The notes: generated by a model not told the origin, from the letters alone. Positions 34,334 through 47,521 are shown, counted from the stretch's first letter. The stretch is 64,000 nucleotides of DNA from Salvia splendens (GCF_004379255.2 NC_056053.1:17480188-17544187); one strand, 5' to 3'. Numbers and translations are program-made.

Positions 34334-37300
34334 TTAGGCAATAACAGAGAGTGCACGTAGTGGCACTTCCTCCACTACGCACAACTCAGAATTATCCCTA
34401 AAAACTCTTACCCGATGACCATTCACAAGGAAAGGAGTAGAGTTTGAAGCACTGCCCTAAATTTCCACAACTCCGTTTGCTCGAAGGCCAACAATAGTGT
34501 ATGGCCCGACCCATTTGGACTTTAGCTTCCCCGGCATCAGCTTGAGCCTGGATTGGAAAAGGAGCACTCTCTGCCCTACTTGGAGTTCCTTGACCCGGAG
34601 GTTTTTGTCGTGCCAGAGCCTTGTCTTCTCTTTGTACCACATTGCGGACTCATATGACTCCAGTCTCAACTCTTCTAACTCTTGAAGTTGCAATTTTTGC
34701 TCTTCCTCACAAGACTGGGGTCGCATATTAATTTCCTTGACCGCCCAGTATGCTCTGTGCTCTACTCCTACGAGCAGATGACACATCTTGCCAAAAACCA
34801 ACCTGTAGGGTGACATTCCCATAGGCATTTTGTATGATGTCCGGTATGCCAACAATGCATCTTCAAGTCTCTTACTCCAGTCATTCCTTGACGGATTCAC
34901 CGTCTTCTCCAATATCGCCTTTATCTCCCTATTGGAAATCTCGGCCTGTCCATTAGACTGAGGATGATACGGGGTAGTAAGCCTGTGGTGGACCCCGTAT
35001 TTCCTTATCAGAGCTTCTATTGTTCTGTTACGGAAGTGCGTCCCTTGGTCAGAAATGATTGCACGCGGCACTCCGTATCTATTGAAGATGTTGGTTCGAA
35101 GGAACTTGGCCACTTCATTGGCTTCACATGAAGTGGTAGCCTTTGCTTCTATCCATTTTGAAACGTAATCTACAGCCACAAGAATATAAGTGTTCCCATA
35201 TGAAGATGGAAATGGTCCCATGAAATCCATTCCCCAAACGTCGAAAATCTCGGAGACAATCACTGGGAATTGCGGCATTTCATCTCTCTTCGAAATTCCT
35301 CCTGTCTGCTGGCATCTTTCACAGTTTTGGCAGAATTCGAAGGCATCCTTGTGTAACGTAGGCCAATAGAAGCCACTATCTAACACCTTCCTCGCAGTTT
35401 TCTTTGGTCCAAAGTGACCTCCACAAGCTAGGGCATGGCAATGATTCAGCACATCCCTTTGTTCCCAATCTGGAATACACCTCCTTATTACTTGGTCGAC
35501 TCCCATTCTCCATAAATACGGGTCATCCCAGAAATAGTACTTGGCTTCGCTTTTCAATTTCATCTTCTGGGCCAAGGTGATTTCTTGAGAACTGGGTACT
35601 TCTCCAGTGACCACATAGTTTGCTAGGTCTACGAACCAAGGTTCGGCGTTCAGTTGACACTTCCCTTTTTCAGAATCCCCTGGACCTGTTACTGCCATTA
35701 TCTCTTCCCATCTGATGGGTCTAGCAAAATTTTCCATGTAATACAGATGCTCCTCCGGGAATGCATCAGGTATAGCTTCGTCTGTTTCCCCCTGGAAAAT
35801 TCTACTCAAGTGTCTGCCACTTTATTTTCTGTCCACTTCTTGTCTCTGACTTCCCAATCAAATTCCTGCAAAAGTAATACCCAACGGATTAACCTCGGCT
35901 TGGGCTCTTTCTTCGCCAGCAAGTACTTAATAGCTGCGTGATCAGTGAAAACTATCACCCTCGACCCCAGCAAGTATGGGCGGAATTTCTCAAATGAGTA
36001 TACGACTGCCAGCATTTCTTTCTCCGTGGTGTCATAGTTTTTCTGAGCTTGATTGAGTGTTTTCGATGCATAAAAAATCACATAGCTTTTCCCATCAATT
36101 TTTTGACCTAGCACTGCCCCTGCTGCGTAATCACTTCCGTCACACATTATTTCAAACGGTAGACTCCAGTCGGGCGCTCTAATGATAGGAGCGGAGACTA
36201 GTTTATCCTTCAATAGCTAAAAAACTTCCTTGCACTCCTCATTGAAGACGAAATCAACATCATTATGCAACAGATGGGTGAGCGGCTGAGCAATCTTCGC
36301 GAAATCCTTAATAAATCTTCTATAGAAACCTGCATGCCCTAGGAAACCTCTAACCTATTTCTGGTTCGTTGGGTAAGGCAACTTCGAAATCACATCGACC
36401 TTTGTTGGGTCCACCTGTATGCCCTTCTCTGAGACTACGTGCCCCAGGACGATTCCCTTGGGTACCATGAAGTGACATTTTTTAAAATTGAGGACTAAAT
36501 TCTTTTCCCGACATCTCCTCAATACTACGTCCAAACTTGCTAGACAGGAAACGAAAGAGTTCCCATATACGGTGAAATCATCCATGAAAATCTCGATACA
36601 ATCCTCCAGCAGATCCAAGAAGATGCTCATCATGCAGCATTGAAAAGTGTCTGGCGCATTGCACAGCCCAAACGACATCCTTCTATAAGCATACATGCCA
36701 AAAGGGCAAGTAAATGTAGTCTTCTCTTGATCTTCGGGATCTACATAGATCTGGAAGTATCCACTGTACCAGTCAAGGAAACAGAAATATTGCTTACCTG
36801 CCAATCTTTCTAGTGTCTGATCAATGAAAGATAGGGGAAAATGGTCCTTCCTGGTCGCTTCATTCAACTTCTTATAATCGATGCACATCCTCCACCCAGT
36901 AACTAGTGGGCACCAATTCGTTCTTGTCATTCTTAACTACCTGTATCCCTGACTTTTTAGGTACCATATGGACCGGACTAATCCATTCACTATCTGGGAT
37001 AGAGTAAATGATACCCAGTGAAAGCAGCTTTAAAACTTTCTTCAAAACTTCCTCTCTCATGTTCGGATTTAGCTTGCGTTGGGGATCTCTACATGCCTTT
37101 GCACCTTCCTCCAGCCTAATGTGGTGCATACAAAGATCAGGACAGATTCCAACTAGGTCTGAGAGAGTCCATCCTATCGCTTTCTTGTTCCTTCTGATTA
37201 CCTCCAGTAACTCCTTTTCCCGTTCCTTGGTCAAGCTGCTGTTGATGATTACTGGAAATGTCTCATTTGCTTCTAGATAAGCATACTTGAGTTCCGGCGG

Positions 37301-40300
37301 AAGCGTTTTCAATTCCTTCTTGGGAGTGCTTGTTTCCTGGGGCAAGAAATCATTTTCTTCATCAGTTTTTATTCCCTTCCCAGACCTGGAAGAATTCTCC
37401 ATACTAGCCACATGAGCTGATCCTCTTGACCTAGCTGACTCCGGATTTATGCAGAACTCTGAAATAGCTTCGGCCAGCTCTTCATCTGACAAATCCCTGG
37501 TGTTCATTGCCTCGCACCATCCAGCTACCTCTCTGTCAATAGATTGACTTAATTCTGAATTAACCACCTGCTCTTGCATCAACTCAGTCTCAAGATATTC
37601 CTGGACCAGGGGGTTAATAACATCGGTAGCATGCAAATTTTCAACATCTAATGGTTTCTTCATTGCTTCATCGATGCTAAATGTATATTTCTCCCCATTA
37701 TAATCCTGGCATATGGTCCCATCAAAAATATCAATTATGGTCTTAGCGGTACGGAGAAAAGGTCTTCCTAGGAGAACACCGCTAGACTCAGCAAATTCAT
37801 TATCACTCATTTGGATAACATGGAAGTCGGCCGGATACAGAAAATCATGCACTTTGACAATAACATTTTCTAAAACTCCTTCTGGACAAATGCACGACCT
37901 ATCCGCCAATTGGATTACCACCTTTGTATCTACCATCCCTACTCCTACCAGCTTCTTGTAAATGGAAAGCGGTAAAACATTTATCGATGCCCCTAGATCA
38001 CACATGGCATGCTCAATGTTTACATCACCGATGGAAATAGGTAAGGTGAACAAACTTGGATCAGTGCATTTCGAGGGCATCCTTCGCTTCTGAATTACTG
38101 CTGATACATTTTCTCTAATCAGAATCTTCCCACTGGGTCTGGTCTTCCCAGCTATGAACTCCTTAATGAACTTACTGAATACCGACAACTTCAGAGCCTG
38201 CAAGAATGGTAAGTTGATCTCCAAAGATATCCATAAAATCCACCGGTTCATCCTTCTTCTTAGTAGCTTCTCCTCGGTGTGGGAACGATTTCACTTGTTT
38301 CGTTGCACCTGTAGAATCTTCAGCTGAAAATTTGCCCAGATCCCTCCTTATTACTTTATTTTCTACTTCCGGCTCTGGGTCTAGGAAAAATGGTTCAGCC
38401 ACACTTGGTAAAGGTCTCCCCAAATCACCTTCCTGAAGGTCATCTCTATTCCTAGAACCCCCTGCTTCCAAATTCTCGGACTCAGGAATCAGATCCTTAC
38501 TCTCATTGCCCTTCACGGAAGGTGTTTCTTCCTCCTTCCTTATCACTGGACCTTCATAACCTCACCCAGATCGTAAAGTGATTTGACTTATGTTAGCTCT
38601 GTCTGGCGGCCTTACTGAGGCAGGAATCTTCCCCTCGTTTCCTCACATCTCGCTCAAGGAGGTTGCGATCTGGGACATTTGTTTTGCCAACATATCCATT
38701 GCTGCCTTCTGTTCCAATTGAGCATCCTGGAGCTTATGTACTACGACATTGTTCGATTGCAAATTGTTCTGCATATGCTGCTGAGAACTGACGAGGTCAT
38801 GCACCATTTCATCCAGATTCCTCGGTGTCTTTGAATTAGGCTGGCCAGAACTTGGTCCTGGACCCAGATGTGGACCACTTCCTTGACTCTGGCGAATGTT
38901 TCCTTGACCTCCTGAATTATTGTTGTACTGATTTCCCTGCCCTTGGTATGTGGTTTGGAAATTCCTTTGGTGCGGTGGTACATAGGAGTTCCCTTGATGG
39001 TTTTGGTTCCTGTTCCCCCAATTCGAATGATCTCCCTGGTTCCGATTGTTCCAGTTGCCCTGCCCTTCTTGATTCCTTCCAGACCAGTTACCCTGCCTCT
39101 CGGACTGAGGTGCAAACTGGATATTCTGTTGTGGTACTGGCTGGCTCTGTTCGTTGTCAGACCATCTAAAATTGGGATTGTTCCTCCAGGGTGCGTCTCT
39201 CTGTCTTCCTGGGTTCCAACTCCCATTGGGATTCCAACTACCCATCGCATTTACCTGGGCCTGGTAATCTCCTTCGTGAGGACCGTAATATTGTTGAGGT
39301 GAAATTTCTCCTGGACCTGGAGACTTTTCTTTTTCTTGTGAGGCTGGTGAGTTAGTTTTCTCGATTGCATTCAACAGTGCTTTCTCAAGCCTATCTATTC
39401 TTGCCTCGACTCTTTCGTCTTCTTGCTCTCTCAGCGCATTTACTGATCCTCTCCTCATAACATTCATCGGGCTGTCATATGTCTTTTTAGCTTCTATCAA
39501 CTTTCCCAGAATCTCTCTTGCCTCGCTACCCCTCTTCTTCGTAAAATTTCCCCCGCTCGAGGAGTTCATCAAATCCTTCGACTCGGGGTTTGCTCCTTCA
39601 TAGAACAAATAATAAATCTCTGTCTCGATCATTCTGTGATTCGGGCAGGCATCCAGCAACCCCTTGAATCGTGACCAATATTGGCTCAACGACTCGTCGT
39701 AGTCCTGCTTGCACTCCACAATCTCCTTCTTCAGAGCATTTGTCTTGTTGGAGAGGAAAAAGTAATCCAGGAACTCCAATTTAAAGTCCCTCCATGTACG
39801 GATAGAATCTGGGGGTAACCTTAATAACCACGTGTTGGCTTCCCCCTTCAAGGCAAAAGGAATCACGCGCAGGCGATAATCCTCCTCCGTTGCATCATTT
39901 GGACTCGTCTGAATGCTACACAATTTGCTGAATTCATTTAAGAACTCATACGGGCACTCATTCCTACGCCCAGAGAATGTTGGTAGGATGCTGATCACGT
40001 TCGTCTTGATCTCAATGGCTCTCTGGCACGGATTCATCACTATAGCTTGGGCTGGCTCACCATCTAGATGGGCAGTGAGCGAACCAATCTCCGGATCTGG
40101 ATCGACTACGTGTGCCATGTCTCCGATTTCTTTTTCCTCTGTATTTGTTTCTGAAGACGATTTAGGATCCTCCCTTCCTGACGAACTCCAACTTTCGTCG
40201 CTTTCTGAACCAAACAAAAATGGATCTCCCGTAGATAATCCCGATCTGGTGGTAACTGTAGATGTTGTGTCCTTGACTTGCCAAATAAACTGATCGTTCA

Positions 40301-40358
40301 TCCACTCAGATAAGTCACCCCAGTGTCCAAACCGTGAGCCTCTACTCATAAACTGCAA
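34334..40358 (-). pseudogene. Athila B gag-pol polyprotein, frameshifted
   Basis: It starts at Met 40358. Gag is 40358-38643: core FALKGEANTWLLRLPPDSIR, then an Asn/Gln/Gly-rich tail with no zinc knuckle. The protease has CDLGASINVLP (near 37,980). RT (36930-36355 plus the N-terminal part before it) has WRMCIDYKKLNEATRKDHFP and FMDDFTVYG. RNase H is around 36213-35806. Integrase (35809-34457) keeps the HHCC finger (HCHALACGGH, CQNCERC) and DDE residues ([28 protein letters not shown]). The frame changes at about 38,210, 36,900 and 35,808, with stops near 38,643, 38,546, 36,355, 36,213 and 34,454. It is more damaged than C, which fits its being the older host element. Confidence 0.88.
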
Positions 40359-40429
40359 ATAAAGGAAAAAGAAAAATCAAAACTATATACGCCAAAATCT
40401 CTAAACACAATCACAAATTACGCCATCCA

Positions 40430-40447
40430 TCCCCAGCAACGGCGCCA
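40430..40447 (-). other. Primer-binding site of Athila B
   Basis: The minus strand reads TGGCGCCGTTGCTGGGGATG, two bases from the LTR edge at 40450. The Athila consensus PBS for Asp-tRNA has the same start. Confidence 0.85.
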
Positions 40448-40449
40448 CT

Positions 40450-41887
40450 TGAAACTCCCATCGCGCGATGTATGTGCGGTGTGCGTTCTAATGTTCTAGG
40501 TCGAGCTACTAACTCCAATGAATCCACTAGGTCACTAGGTCTAGGAACTCAAGGGAATATAGAAGACTCAGTCGTTGGACACACAAAGCTCGTGTTTCAA
40601 AGATCCCTCAACCCGTTATACTATAGACTAGTATAGAGAAGCATGGGTCGATCCCACGAAGATGGACACGTAAGAAAGCACCTAAAGACTTTGGTTTAGA
40701 AAGCAGCTGCTGCCACGCAAATTGGGTTGAGGTTAACTACTATTAGACCTAGGCCCAAAATCAAACACTAGACCTAGGAACTGTAAACATCACGCTGGCA
40801 ACGAACATCAAAATAACCAACTAACTTCCTAGACTGAGCAAACAACTTCCTGATATAACCAAACAGAAAAAGAGTAACAGTGGGGACCAAATTCCAGAAA
40901 TAAAAAGTACAGAAGAAAAAATTGCAACTAACTAACTAAAGTTTTAACTAACAGCAAAATGCACCTCATCAGCTGAATTAAACACGAACATGAAGAAAAC
41001 AGATCACGAACCCAGATTCAAATAGAATGTAAAAATTCGGACATCGGAAACTTGCGACTAGCCGGAAATAAAATAGATCTACATAAACTAGTCGGAATGA
41101 AACGAAAACACGAAAGCTAGGCATCAACTCCGATCACCCTGTTTCAGATCCAACCGCCGGATGCTTAATCCACTCCGGATCCAAGCATTCCGAACCCAAC
41201 AACAAACAAAATCAACTCCATAACTTCTGATTCGAACGATCTGCTCCGATCAACACAAAAATCAAACATCCAATTCCGCAGCATCATCAAACTCAAAATA
41301 AATGGCATCCATGATCGAAATTAATCATCAACTCAAATACGAAAATAGAAATTTCATAAACAACGGAAATGCAACAGCAAACAGGGCCGAGCTTCGAACG
41401 ACGAAGCTCGGTGAAATTCACGACTGTAAAGTAAAACGAAAGCGATTAAATTATTTCTTCGTCCTCTGTAAGGACGGTGTTACCCAACTGCTAACTACCA
41501 AAATAAACCCGAGAATACCCCACAATTTCCCGATGAAACCCTAAAGTATGTAGAAGTGAGTGAGCTAGAGCTACAATCTGGTCATAAGGCCTCCACCGAG
41601 AAGGTCCCCTCTGATTGCATGTTTTCTTCTTTATATAGGTGCGGACATAATCTTCTAGAAGCCTTCGTAGAAATCTCCATTCTACCCTTCAGCTCCTTGA
41701 TTTCCTCCGTCTTGTAACTTTTCTTCAAATCGCTCACTTATTCGCCAGTTTCCTCGGACCATGCAAATGTCCTTTTCTTTTCATGGGTCTGGCGAAAATC
41801 TTCTACATACCTGGCTTAAAACATATGTTAGACCCCGCAAATACAAGAATTTTACCCTATAACCTATGCATGAAATTAGCCTTATCA
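40450..41887 (-). repeat. Element B 5' LTR, intact, 1438 bp
   Basis: TGAAACTCCC to GCCTTATCA on the plus strand, followed by the TSD AATAT. Its first 1.29 kb aligns with 14522-15805. It contains GAAGCTCGGTG repeat blocks but no gene; the open stretch 41302-41544 has no recognisable domain. Confidence 0.9.
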
Positions 41888-42193
41888 AATATCCCAAAAC
41901 AATTAATTAAATTCAAGAAAGAAAATATTGTTTCCAGTAAATAGGAGGGCCAAAAATTCCAATAAAATGGCTAGAATAATTATGCATGATCCCATTTAAT
42001 TTAATTCACACATTGGAGATTTAATCACATTCTTTCACATAACTCACAACAACTAATTTCACATAATTAACTCAAACACATAGAGACTCAATTTCCACAA
42101 AAGAAATTCTCATTCAACATCCACATTAATTAAAATAAAATAAGCCATCAAATAAAAATAATAAAAAAATATACAATTTTCCGGGGTGCTATA
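41888..42193 (-). repeat. Element A 3' LTR, second segment
   Basis: Aligns with 44967-45269. It ends GGGTGCTATA where the partner ends GGGTGCTACA, a C-to-T change in the terminal dinucleotide. Together with 11785-14521 it forms one LTR. Confidence 0.88.
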
Positions 42194-42633
42194 TCCTTCC
42201 CCTCTTAACAGAAATTTCGTCCCGAAATTTGGTCGTCTCACAAAAACAACTCGGGGCACTTTTCTTTCATCCTATCTTCTAACTCCCATATGGCTTCATA
42301 TGTTCGCATGCTTATGTCATAGTACTTTCACACATAACACATACTTATGACATCATGTAATTCATGCTCATGTTTCAACATAATAATATCATCACATTAT
42401 CATATTCACACATAATTTTCATACACAAGCATACTATTGCAAATACATTCTTATCATCTCATCATCGATTTCATATCCTTTCAACAACTTAAAACATACC
42501 TCATTTTTCGGTTGAGCGTGATGCTTTGGATGTTGAGCCTTCGTGACACTTTTAGTCTAGGGGTACTAATCTAGACTTAATCTGAAAGAAGACTCTCGGA
42601 ACAGAGCGAAAGAACGAAGCTCTGATACCACTC
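42194..42633 (-). other. Residual internal region of element A: PPT, chromodomain tail, PBS
   Basis: Directly beside the 3' LTR the minus strand reads AAGAGGGGAAGGA, a polypurine tract. Next to it, 42299-42238 on the minus strand encodes EAIWELEDRMKEKCPELFL and a stop, the conserved end of the chromodomain fused to chromovirus integrases. At the other end, 42619-42630 on the minus strand reads TGGTATCAGAGC, complementary to the 3' end of initiator tRNA-Met, three bases from the 5' LTR. Everything between is a deletion remnant. Confidence 0.85.
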
Positions 42634-45269
42634 TGTCACGGCCGCCCTTATTAAGGATATAAAGACGGGTAAATCGTGACTAGGTAAGGGACTAAGGAGT
42701 GGGGAAGAAGAAGGGGAAAATATTTGATAAAAGTTATGTCATCCATACCATAGTGAACTCGAGTTTTAACATTTTAGAAAAGAATATCATCGAGTATCAC
42801 AAAACATTTTCGTAGACTGGCCAGTCAAAACAATCTCCCCACTTTCTCTACAATCAATCAATCACATCCTCTTACCATAGTGCGACGAAAGTGTGGCCAC
42901 ACTATTCGCCCACGAGACCGGCCGACTAGCAAGGACGGCTCCCGATCCCACCCGTGTACACAGCCTGATAGGTTTTGCGGCCCTACTCAGACCCGAATTT
43001 GTTTCACACATAGCCCTATAGCCTAACGGAGCAAGCTCAAACGAACTAGGCATCTGGCAACAATCTCTACATCAAAACAATCACAGCCATATAGCCTAAC
43101 GGAGCAAGCTCAAACGAACTAGGCATCAGGCAACAATCTCAACATCAAAACAATCATGGCATGACATAACACTTTAAACCACCCTTATAACTCAGTAATC
43201 ATATTTTTGAAACGTAAAAGAGTTTAGTAAAAGAAAGCCTACCTCGATTGCTTACAAACAAGGTTCACAACTTTATTGAAATCCTTGCTCTTCGTACCCA
43301 CGTACGCACAACAACTCTTATCAACATCATAACCACATAATACAACACAATCAGTTTTCTATCAACACATTACTCATGCATGCCCTATCGTTCCTTTCAT
43401 CGTTTTCTCATATTGCCCATCCCAACGTTCACCATCATAAACGATACAAACCCTTTGGCATACATCAACGTGCAACGCATAATCACATCATAGGATAAGT
43501 TCTTACTCACACATGCATCATGTATTTCATTCAAAACTTGCCAACAAGACTATTTCAACCAAGACATGAATATGGCAGAACAGCGCAGTCGTTTTGTAAA
43601 AATCATTAAAAATCCATCCGATATCATTTGAAGCTATAATTTGGCCACCACACAGTAAACACATCAAGGTTTATCCAGTTAAAAAACCACACCAAAATCA
43701 AATCTTTAGGTCGATCAAAAATAAAAACGAAACTCACTGGACGAGAATACAAATTCTGACAAGACTACGCAGTTCAATTGAACAATTCGTTAAAAATTTA
43801 TCTTTCGTCAAAAGAGGCTGAAATTTTGACACAACACAGAAGATACTTAAAATTTCACTCAGTTAATAATTCGTGCCAAAATAAGATCGTTTGTTCGGCC
43901 AAACACTCGTCGGAACCTACTGTTCAAACACCACAGTTTTCATGATCAACATTTACAAACTAGGGTTTGTCTATCATTCGTCCATACATATTCATGCTTT
44001 CAACACATATTCATGCTTCAAAAACGAAATCACAACCATGTTCCCCTATTTACACATAGCATTCACCAATGAATCACCCACAAACTCACACACACATATA
44101 CATACACACACATACACATACTTTCTCATGCAAACATCCTTCCCAACCGATTAATTTTTAGATCTACAATTTCTACACTCACTATATGCATGAGGGGATC
44201 AAGAAAAATGGATTCAATGGTAAGAAGGAGAAAGATGAATCAAAGTATACCTTTCTCTTGAAAAACAATCGGTAGGAATGACGAATGATTCGATTCTTCG
44301 ATGAATCTTGAATTTGCAACTCCACATTGATGCAAGAACAATGAATTGGTGAATGATTGGTGGAGAAGGAGAGGAAGAGAGGAAAAAAACGTGTGGGAGG
44401 AGAGAAGAGAGGGAGGCGAAAAATATGAGGGCTAGGGTTAGGGTTCTTTTAATTTATAGTCTAGGATAAATCTCACAATTAAATAAGGCAATTAAAATTG
44501 TGGAAGAATAAAATATAAAGGTCAATGAATAAATTCCACAATTAAATAAAATAGGCGTGTGATAGTGGGATGTAAACAAGGATAATATATTAAAATCCTC
44601 AAATTAAATAGGAATAGGATTTAAATTTGGTAATTTCTTGTAGGAAAAGACTCCCACAAAATAGGTAACAAATAAATTAATCCCACAAGTAATTGAAAGG
44701 CATATGGGCGAAAATAACGAGGTCTTAAAGAAGGAAAGAGTCAAATCCTAATTAAAATAGGATATAGAGAGATTTGGCTCGATATGGTAAGATTTAATTG
44801 GATTTTAATTCAAGGAATGAGACAAACAAGATACCAATTAAATCCACAAAATAATTCATTCTCCTAATTACTAGGAGAAGTCAAAAATTTCAAGGGATGG
44901 ACAAGGGGTCGAAAATCATGTAGAATAACATAGGGACAATTTGGTTTGGATTTAATTTGGATAAATATCCCAAAACAATTAATTAAATCCAAGAAAGAAA
45001 ATATTGTTTCCAATAAATAGGAGGGCCGAAAATTCCAATAAAATGGCTAGAATAATTATGCATGATCCCATTTAATTTAATTCACACATTGGAAATTTAT
45101 TCATATTCTTTCACATAACTCACAACAACTAATTTCACATAATTAACTCAAACACATAGAGACACATTTCCACAAAAGAAATTCTCATTCAACATCCACA
45201 TTAATTAAAATAAAATAAGCCATCAAATAAAAATAATAATAAAAAGTCACAATTTTCCTGGGTGCTACA
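42634..45269 (-). repeat. Element A 5' LTR, 2636 bp
   Basis: Begins TGTCACGG and ends GCTACA on the plus strand. Compared with the partner LTR it lacks about 330 bp near 42,717, with AAAATATTTG at the joint, and has one minisatellite unit fewer (43,010-43,160). The telomere-like stretch CTAGGGTTAGGGTT is repeated at about 44,428. Confidence 0.88.
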
Positions 45270-45274
45270 AAAAC

Positions 45275-46940
45275 CAAGTGATATATACATGCAATGCTCT
45301 AAAACACGAACAGCAGTGCAATAATAAACACCCGATAATTCAACAGTTGTATTTTTGAAATATTTGAACAATTTAAATAAAGCCACGCTATGATCCCAAC
45401 AACTATGCGAAAGATATAAATCAGAAATGGGATAGGTTCTAAAAAATCGCACAAAGAATCTTTATGCGTCAAAGTAGAATTCAGACAATCATATGTCGAA
45501 TTCCATCTATGAGACACATCCATGGTAAAATTCGTATATCTTATATTCTTTTGATGGCAATTCTTCTTCCAAGCTTTGTCAATAGGTGGCTTTTGATGGA
45601 TTAATCTAACTGCAGTTCTAATAGGACTAACATGCTTTTGCCATAATCCAAGCGCATCTTGTACACATAAATTCAAAATATGACATATGCATCTTTGATG
45701 AAAATACTTACCTCCAATAACCGGAGCACAAGCCGCAATCAAGTCATTAATATTTGCAATGTTAGCAGTTGCATTATCAAAATCAACAGAAAATATCTTA
45801 TTGCATAATTGAAATTCATTCAAAACTTGAATAATTAAAGAAGCAATTTCGGGTGTAGTGTGTGGTGTCTCAAATTCTCTAAAATCAATTAAACGTTTGT
45901 TCAAAGTCCAACTATTGTCCACAAAGTGAACCGTAATGCCCATGTATGAATGCCGGTTAAAACAAGCAAATGTTCACTTTGTGTCCCAAGTTTAGTAAAT
46001 AACGAGATAATTCAACTTTTTTCTCCAAACATTGTCTACGGTAGATCGTTGAACTGACATTCGACCTACTCTTTTGATAGCTACGTTCAAATCACTTTGC
46101 ATAATAACCTCAAATTTTTTGTCATCATAAACATTAAAAGAAAAATGCTTCATTGCAGCCCATCTAGTCATAACGTTAGCAAAAAAATTTTGATCATATT
46201 TAAAAATAGACGTACCTGACGAACCTGAGCCACCGGGTTGGAAGTTTAGTTGGGTTTGGGTAGAGGTAGTGCCACATTCTATCGGATGCTTTGTCACCAA
46301 ATGACGACGGAGGGTGCCATATCTCCTACCACTCGCAAATTTGTAGACTTTATCACAATAGTTACAATATGCATGAAACGCCGATATATCTTCTTGAGAG
46401 TACGGATCATGAGGACTTGAAATCACCACCGGGACCTTCTTGTAGTGTTTAACAAAAATATCAGATTTCAAAGCTTTGTAGTGTTAGTGGGTGGAGGGGG
46501 AGGGGGCATGTCCTCATTTCCGCCAGTGCTAGACGGAATACGAGAATGAGATCTATCATCATTGTTGTCCGAGTCCGACGATATAGACACGTCGTACTCG
46601 TCATCTTGTTGGGAACCACCGCCCCCGCCCCCACCTTGATGCATTTCAGTGAGTAGCATGGCGGTCCTATGATCTTCTTCTTTCTATAAATACTATATAA
46701 GTTGAAGTTTAATTAGGAACACAAAAAAAATTTAAAAACTCAATCTTATGAAATTATGAATTGTAAAAATAATTTTATTTTTTACAACTTACTGCATGCG
46801 TTCAGCCGTCACTCGGGAAACCTCTTCCATAACTTCTCGACGGCTAGGTCGCCTTGATTTTGAGGGACGACTACTTTGATCTTGGGCAACTCCTTTGCCC
46901 CGATCACCACGTCTCGGTCCACCACGAGAAGAAGACATAG
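45275..46940 (-). pseudogene. hAT transposase, N-terminal half (split by LTR insertion)
   Basis: A first exon starts at Met 46940 (MSSSRGGPRRGDRGKG), ending near 46,795 at a GTAAGT donor. A second exon from about 46,689 carries an acidic, Gly- and Pro-rich linker. The BED zinc finger lies at about 46,375-46,280 (CNYCDKVYKF, then RRHLVTKH). The start of the catalytic domain (45943-45299) contains FDNATANIANINDLIAACAP. The frame shifts near 46,480 and again near 45,960. Coding is cut at 45275 by element A; the continuation is 11779-10916. It matches positions 1-1125 of copy 1. Confidence 0.85.
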
Positions 46941-47521
46941 TGCAAAATGAAAGTAGTATGGAATATGGAGTATTGAATAAATGGTAAATTACGAATACAA
47001 CAACAAATATAGTAGCAAGTAGTAGCTAGTAAACAATTTGAGCAATTAGAGAGAATGAGGAGAGAATAGAGAAATTGAGATTGAGAGAAGGAAATCATTG
47101 TTAACACAAGAATGGGGTGAGTAAAAATGATGGGGGAGTAGGGTATTTATAGGAGTAAAATTGAAAGAAATAAAAAAAATTTCAAATTTCAAATTTGGCA
47201 TGTTTACCGCCTGAACCGGCGGTTCAGTCCACGGTTTCTGACGGAAACCGGCAGTTTCTGACCTGTTTTCAGGCCTATACACTGCCACCTGAAAAAGCAC
47301 CTGAACCGTCTGAAACCGGCGGTTTACTTCAGAAACCGGCAATTTTCGTCAGAAACCGCCGGTTTTTCTGCACACCTAGCCAGAATCCCACCGTTGGAAC
47401 CGGCGAACCGCCGGTTACAGTTCACGATATTCCCGAACCTGAACCGGCCCGCTGGAACCGCCGGTGCCGGTTCCGGTTTCGGTTCATGAACCGGCGGTCC
47501 GATTCGGTTTGTGCATGTCTG
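46941..47521 (-). other. hAT 5' subterminal region rich in CCGG palindromes
   Basis: From about 47,205 to 47,500 the motif GAACCGGCGGTT and relatives (AACCGCCGGTT, GAAACCGGC) occurs more than ten times in both orientations. The same motifs occur at the other end (10,160-10,285). hAT transposases bind repeated subterminal motifs, so these are probable binding sites. Confidence 0.65.

Larger units (their letters stand above)
14522..41887 (-). mobile_element. Athila-type LTR retrotransposon B
   Basis: It starts TGAAACTCCC and ends CTTATCA on the plus strand, flanked by AATAT at 14517-14521 and 41888-41892. The minus-strand order is 5' LTR (41887-40450), PBS, gag-pol (40358-34334), ATHILA ORF-1 protein (33732-31294), then foreign Athila C sequence, then a truncated 3' LTR (15805-14522). 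The order gag-PR-RT-RH-INT plus an extra 3' ORF, with an Asp-tRNA-type PBS starting TGGCGCC, is characteristic of Athila. A hand count gives roughly 47 substitutions between the LTR copies over about 1.28 kb. Confidence 0.9.
11785..45269 (-). mobile_element. Tekay/Del-type chromovirus LTR retrotransposon relic (element A), internally deleted
   Basis: On the plus strand it starts TGTCACGG and ends GGTGCTACA, flanked by AAAAC at 11780-11784 and 45270-45274, a 5-bp TSD. Read on the minus strand, the 5' LTR is 42634-45269 and the 3' LTR is 11785-14521 plus 41888-42193, split by Athila B. The internal region is only 440 bp (42194-42633). It keeps the PBS, a chromodomain tail and the polypurine tract; gag and nearly all of pol are gone. 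Long LTRs, the initiator-Met PBS and the motif around GGGACGAAATTTC before the tract point to the Tekay clade. Confidence 0.88.
10140..47521 (-). mobile_element. hAT transposon, copy 2, split by a 33.5-kb nested insertion
   Basis: The left end TAGGCATGCACACGG and the right end (read on the minus strand) CAGACATGCACAAACC form imperfect terminal inverted repeats. The flanking 8-bp sequences are TTGATACC (10132-10139) and ATGATACC (47522-47529), a 7/8 match with the 8-bp TSD expected of hAT. Without the nested LTR element the transposon is about 3.9 kb: a 5' region with the transposase start (47521-45275) and a 3' region with the dimerisation domain (11779-10140). Both ends carry many GAACCGGCGG-type palindromes. 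It is related to the copy at 1-2612. Confidence 0.85.

Noticed and set aside
31143..40449. A separate element using the C LTR as its 3' LTR and the B LTR as its 5' LTR
   Set aside because: The two LTRs are unrelated in sequence, and the TSD supports the B LTR pair.
41302..41544. 80-codon ORF in the B LTR, also at 15371-15613
   Set aside because: Present twice only because LTRs are duplicated; no recognisable protein and LTRs are normally non-coding.
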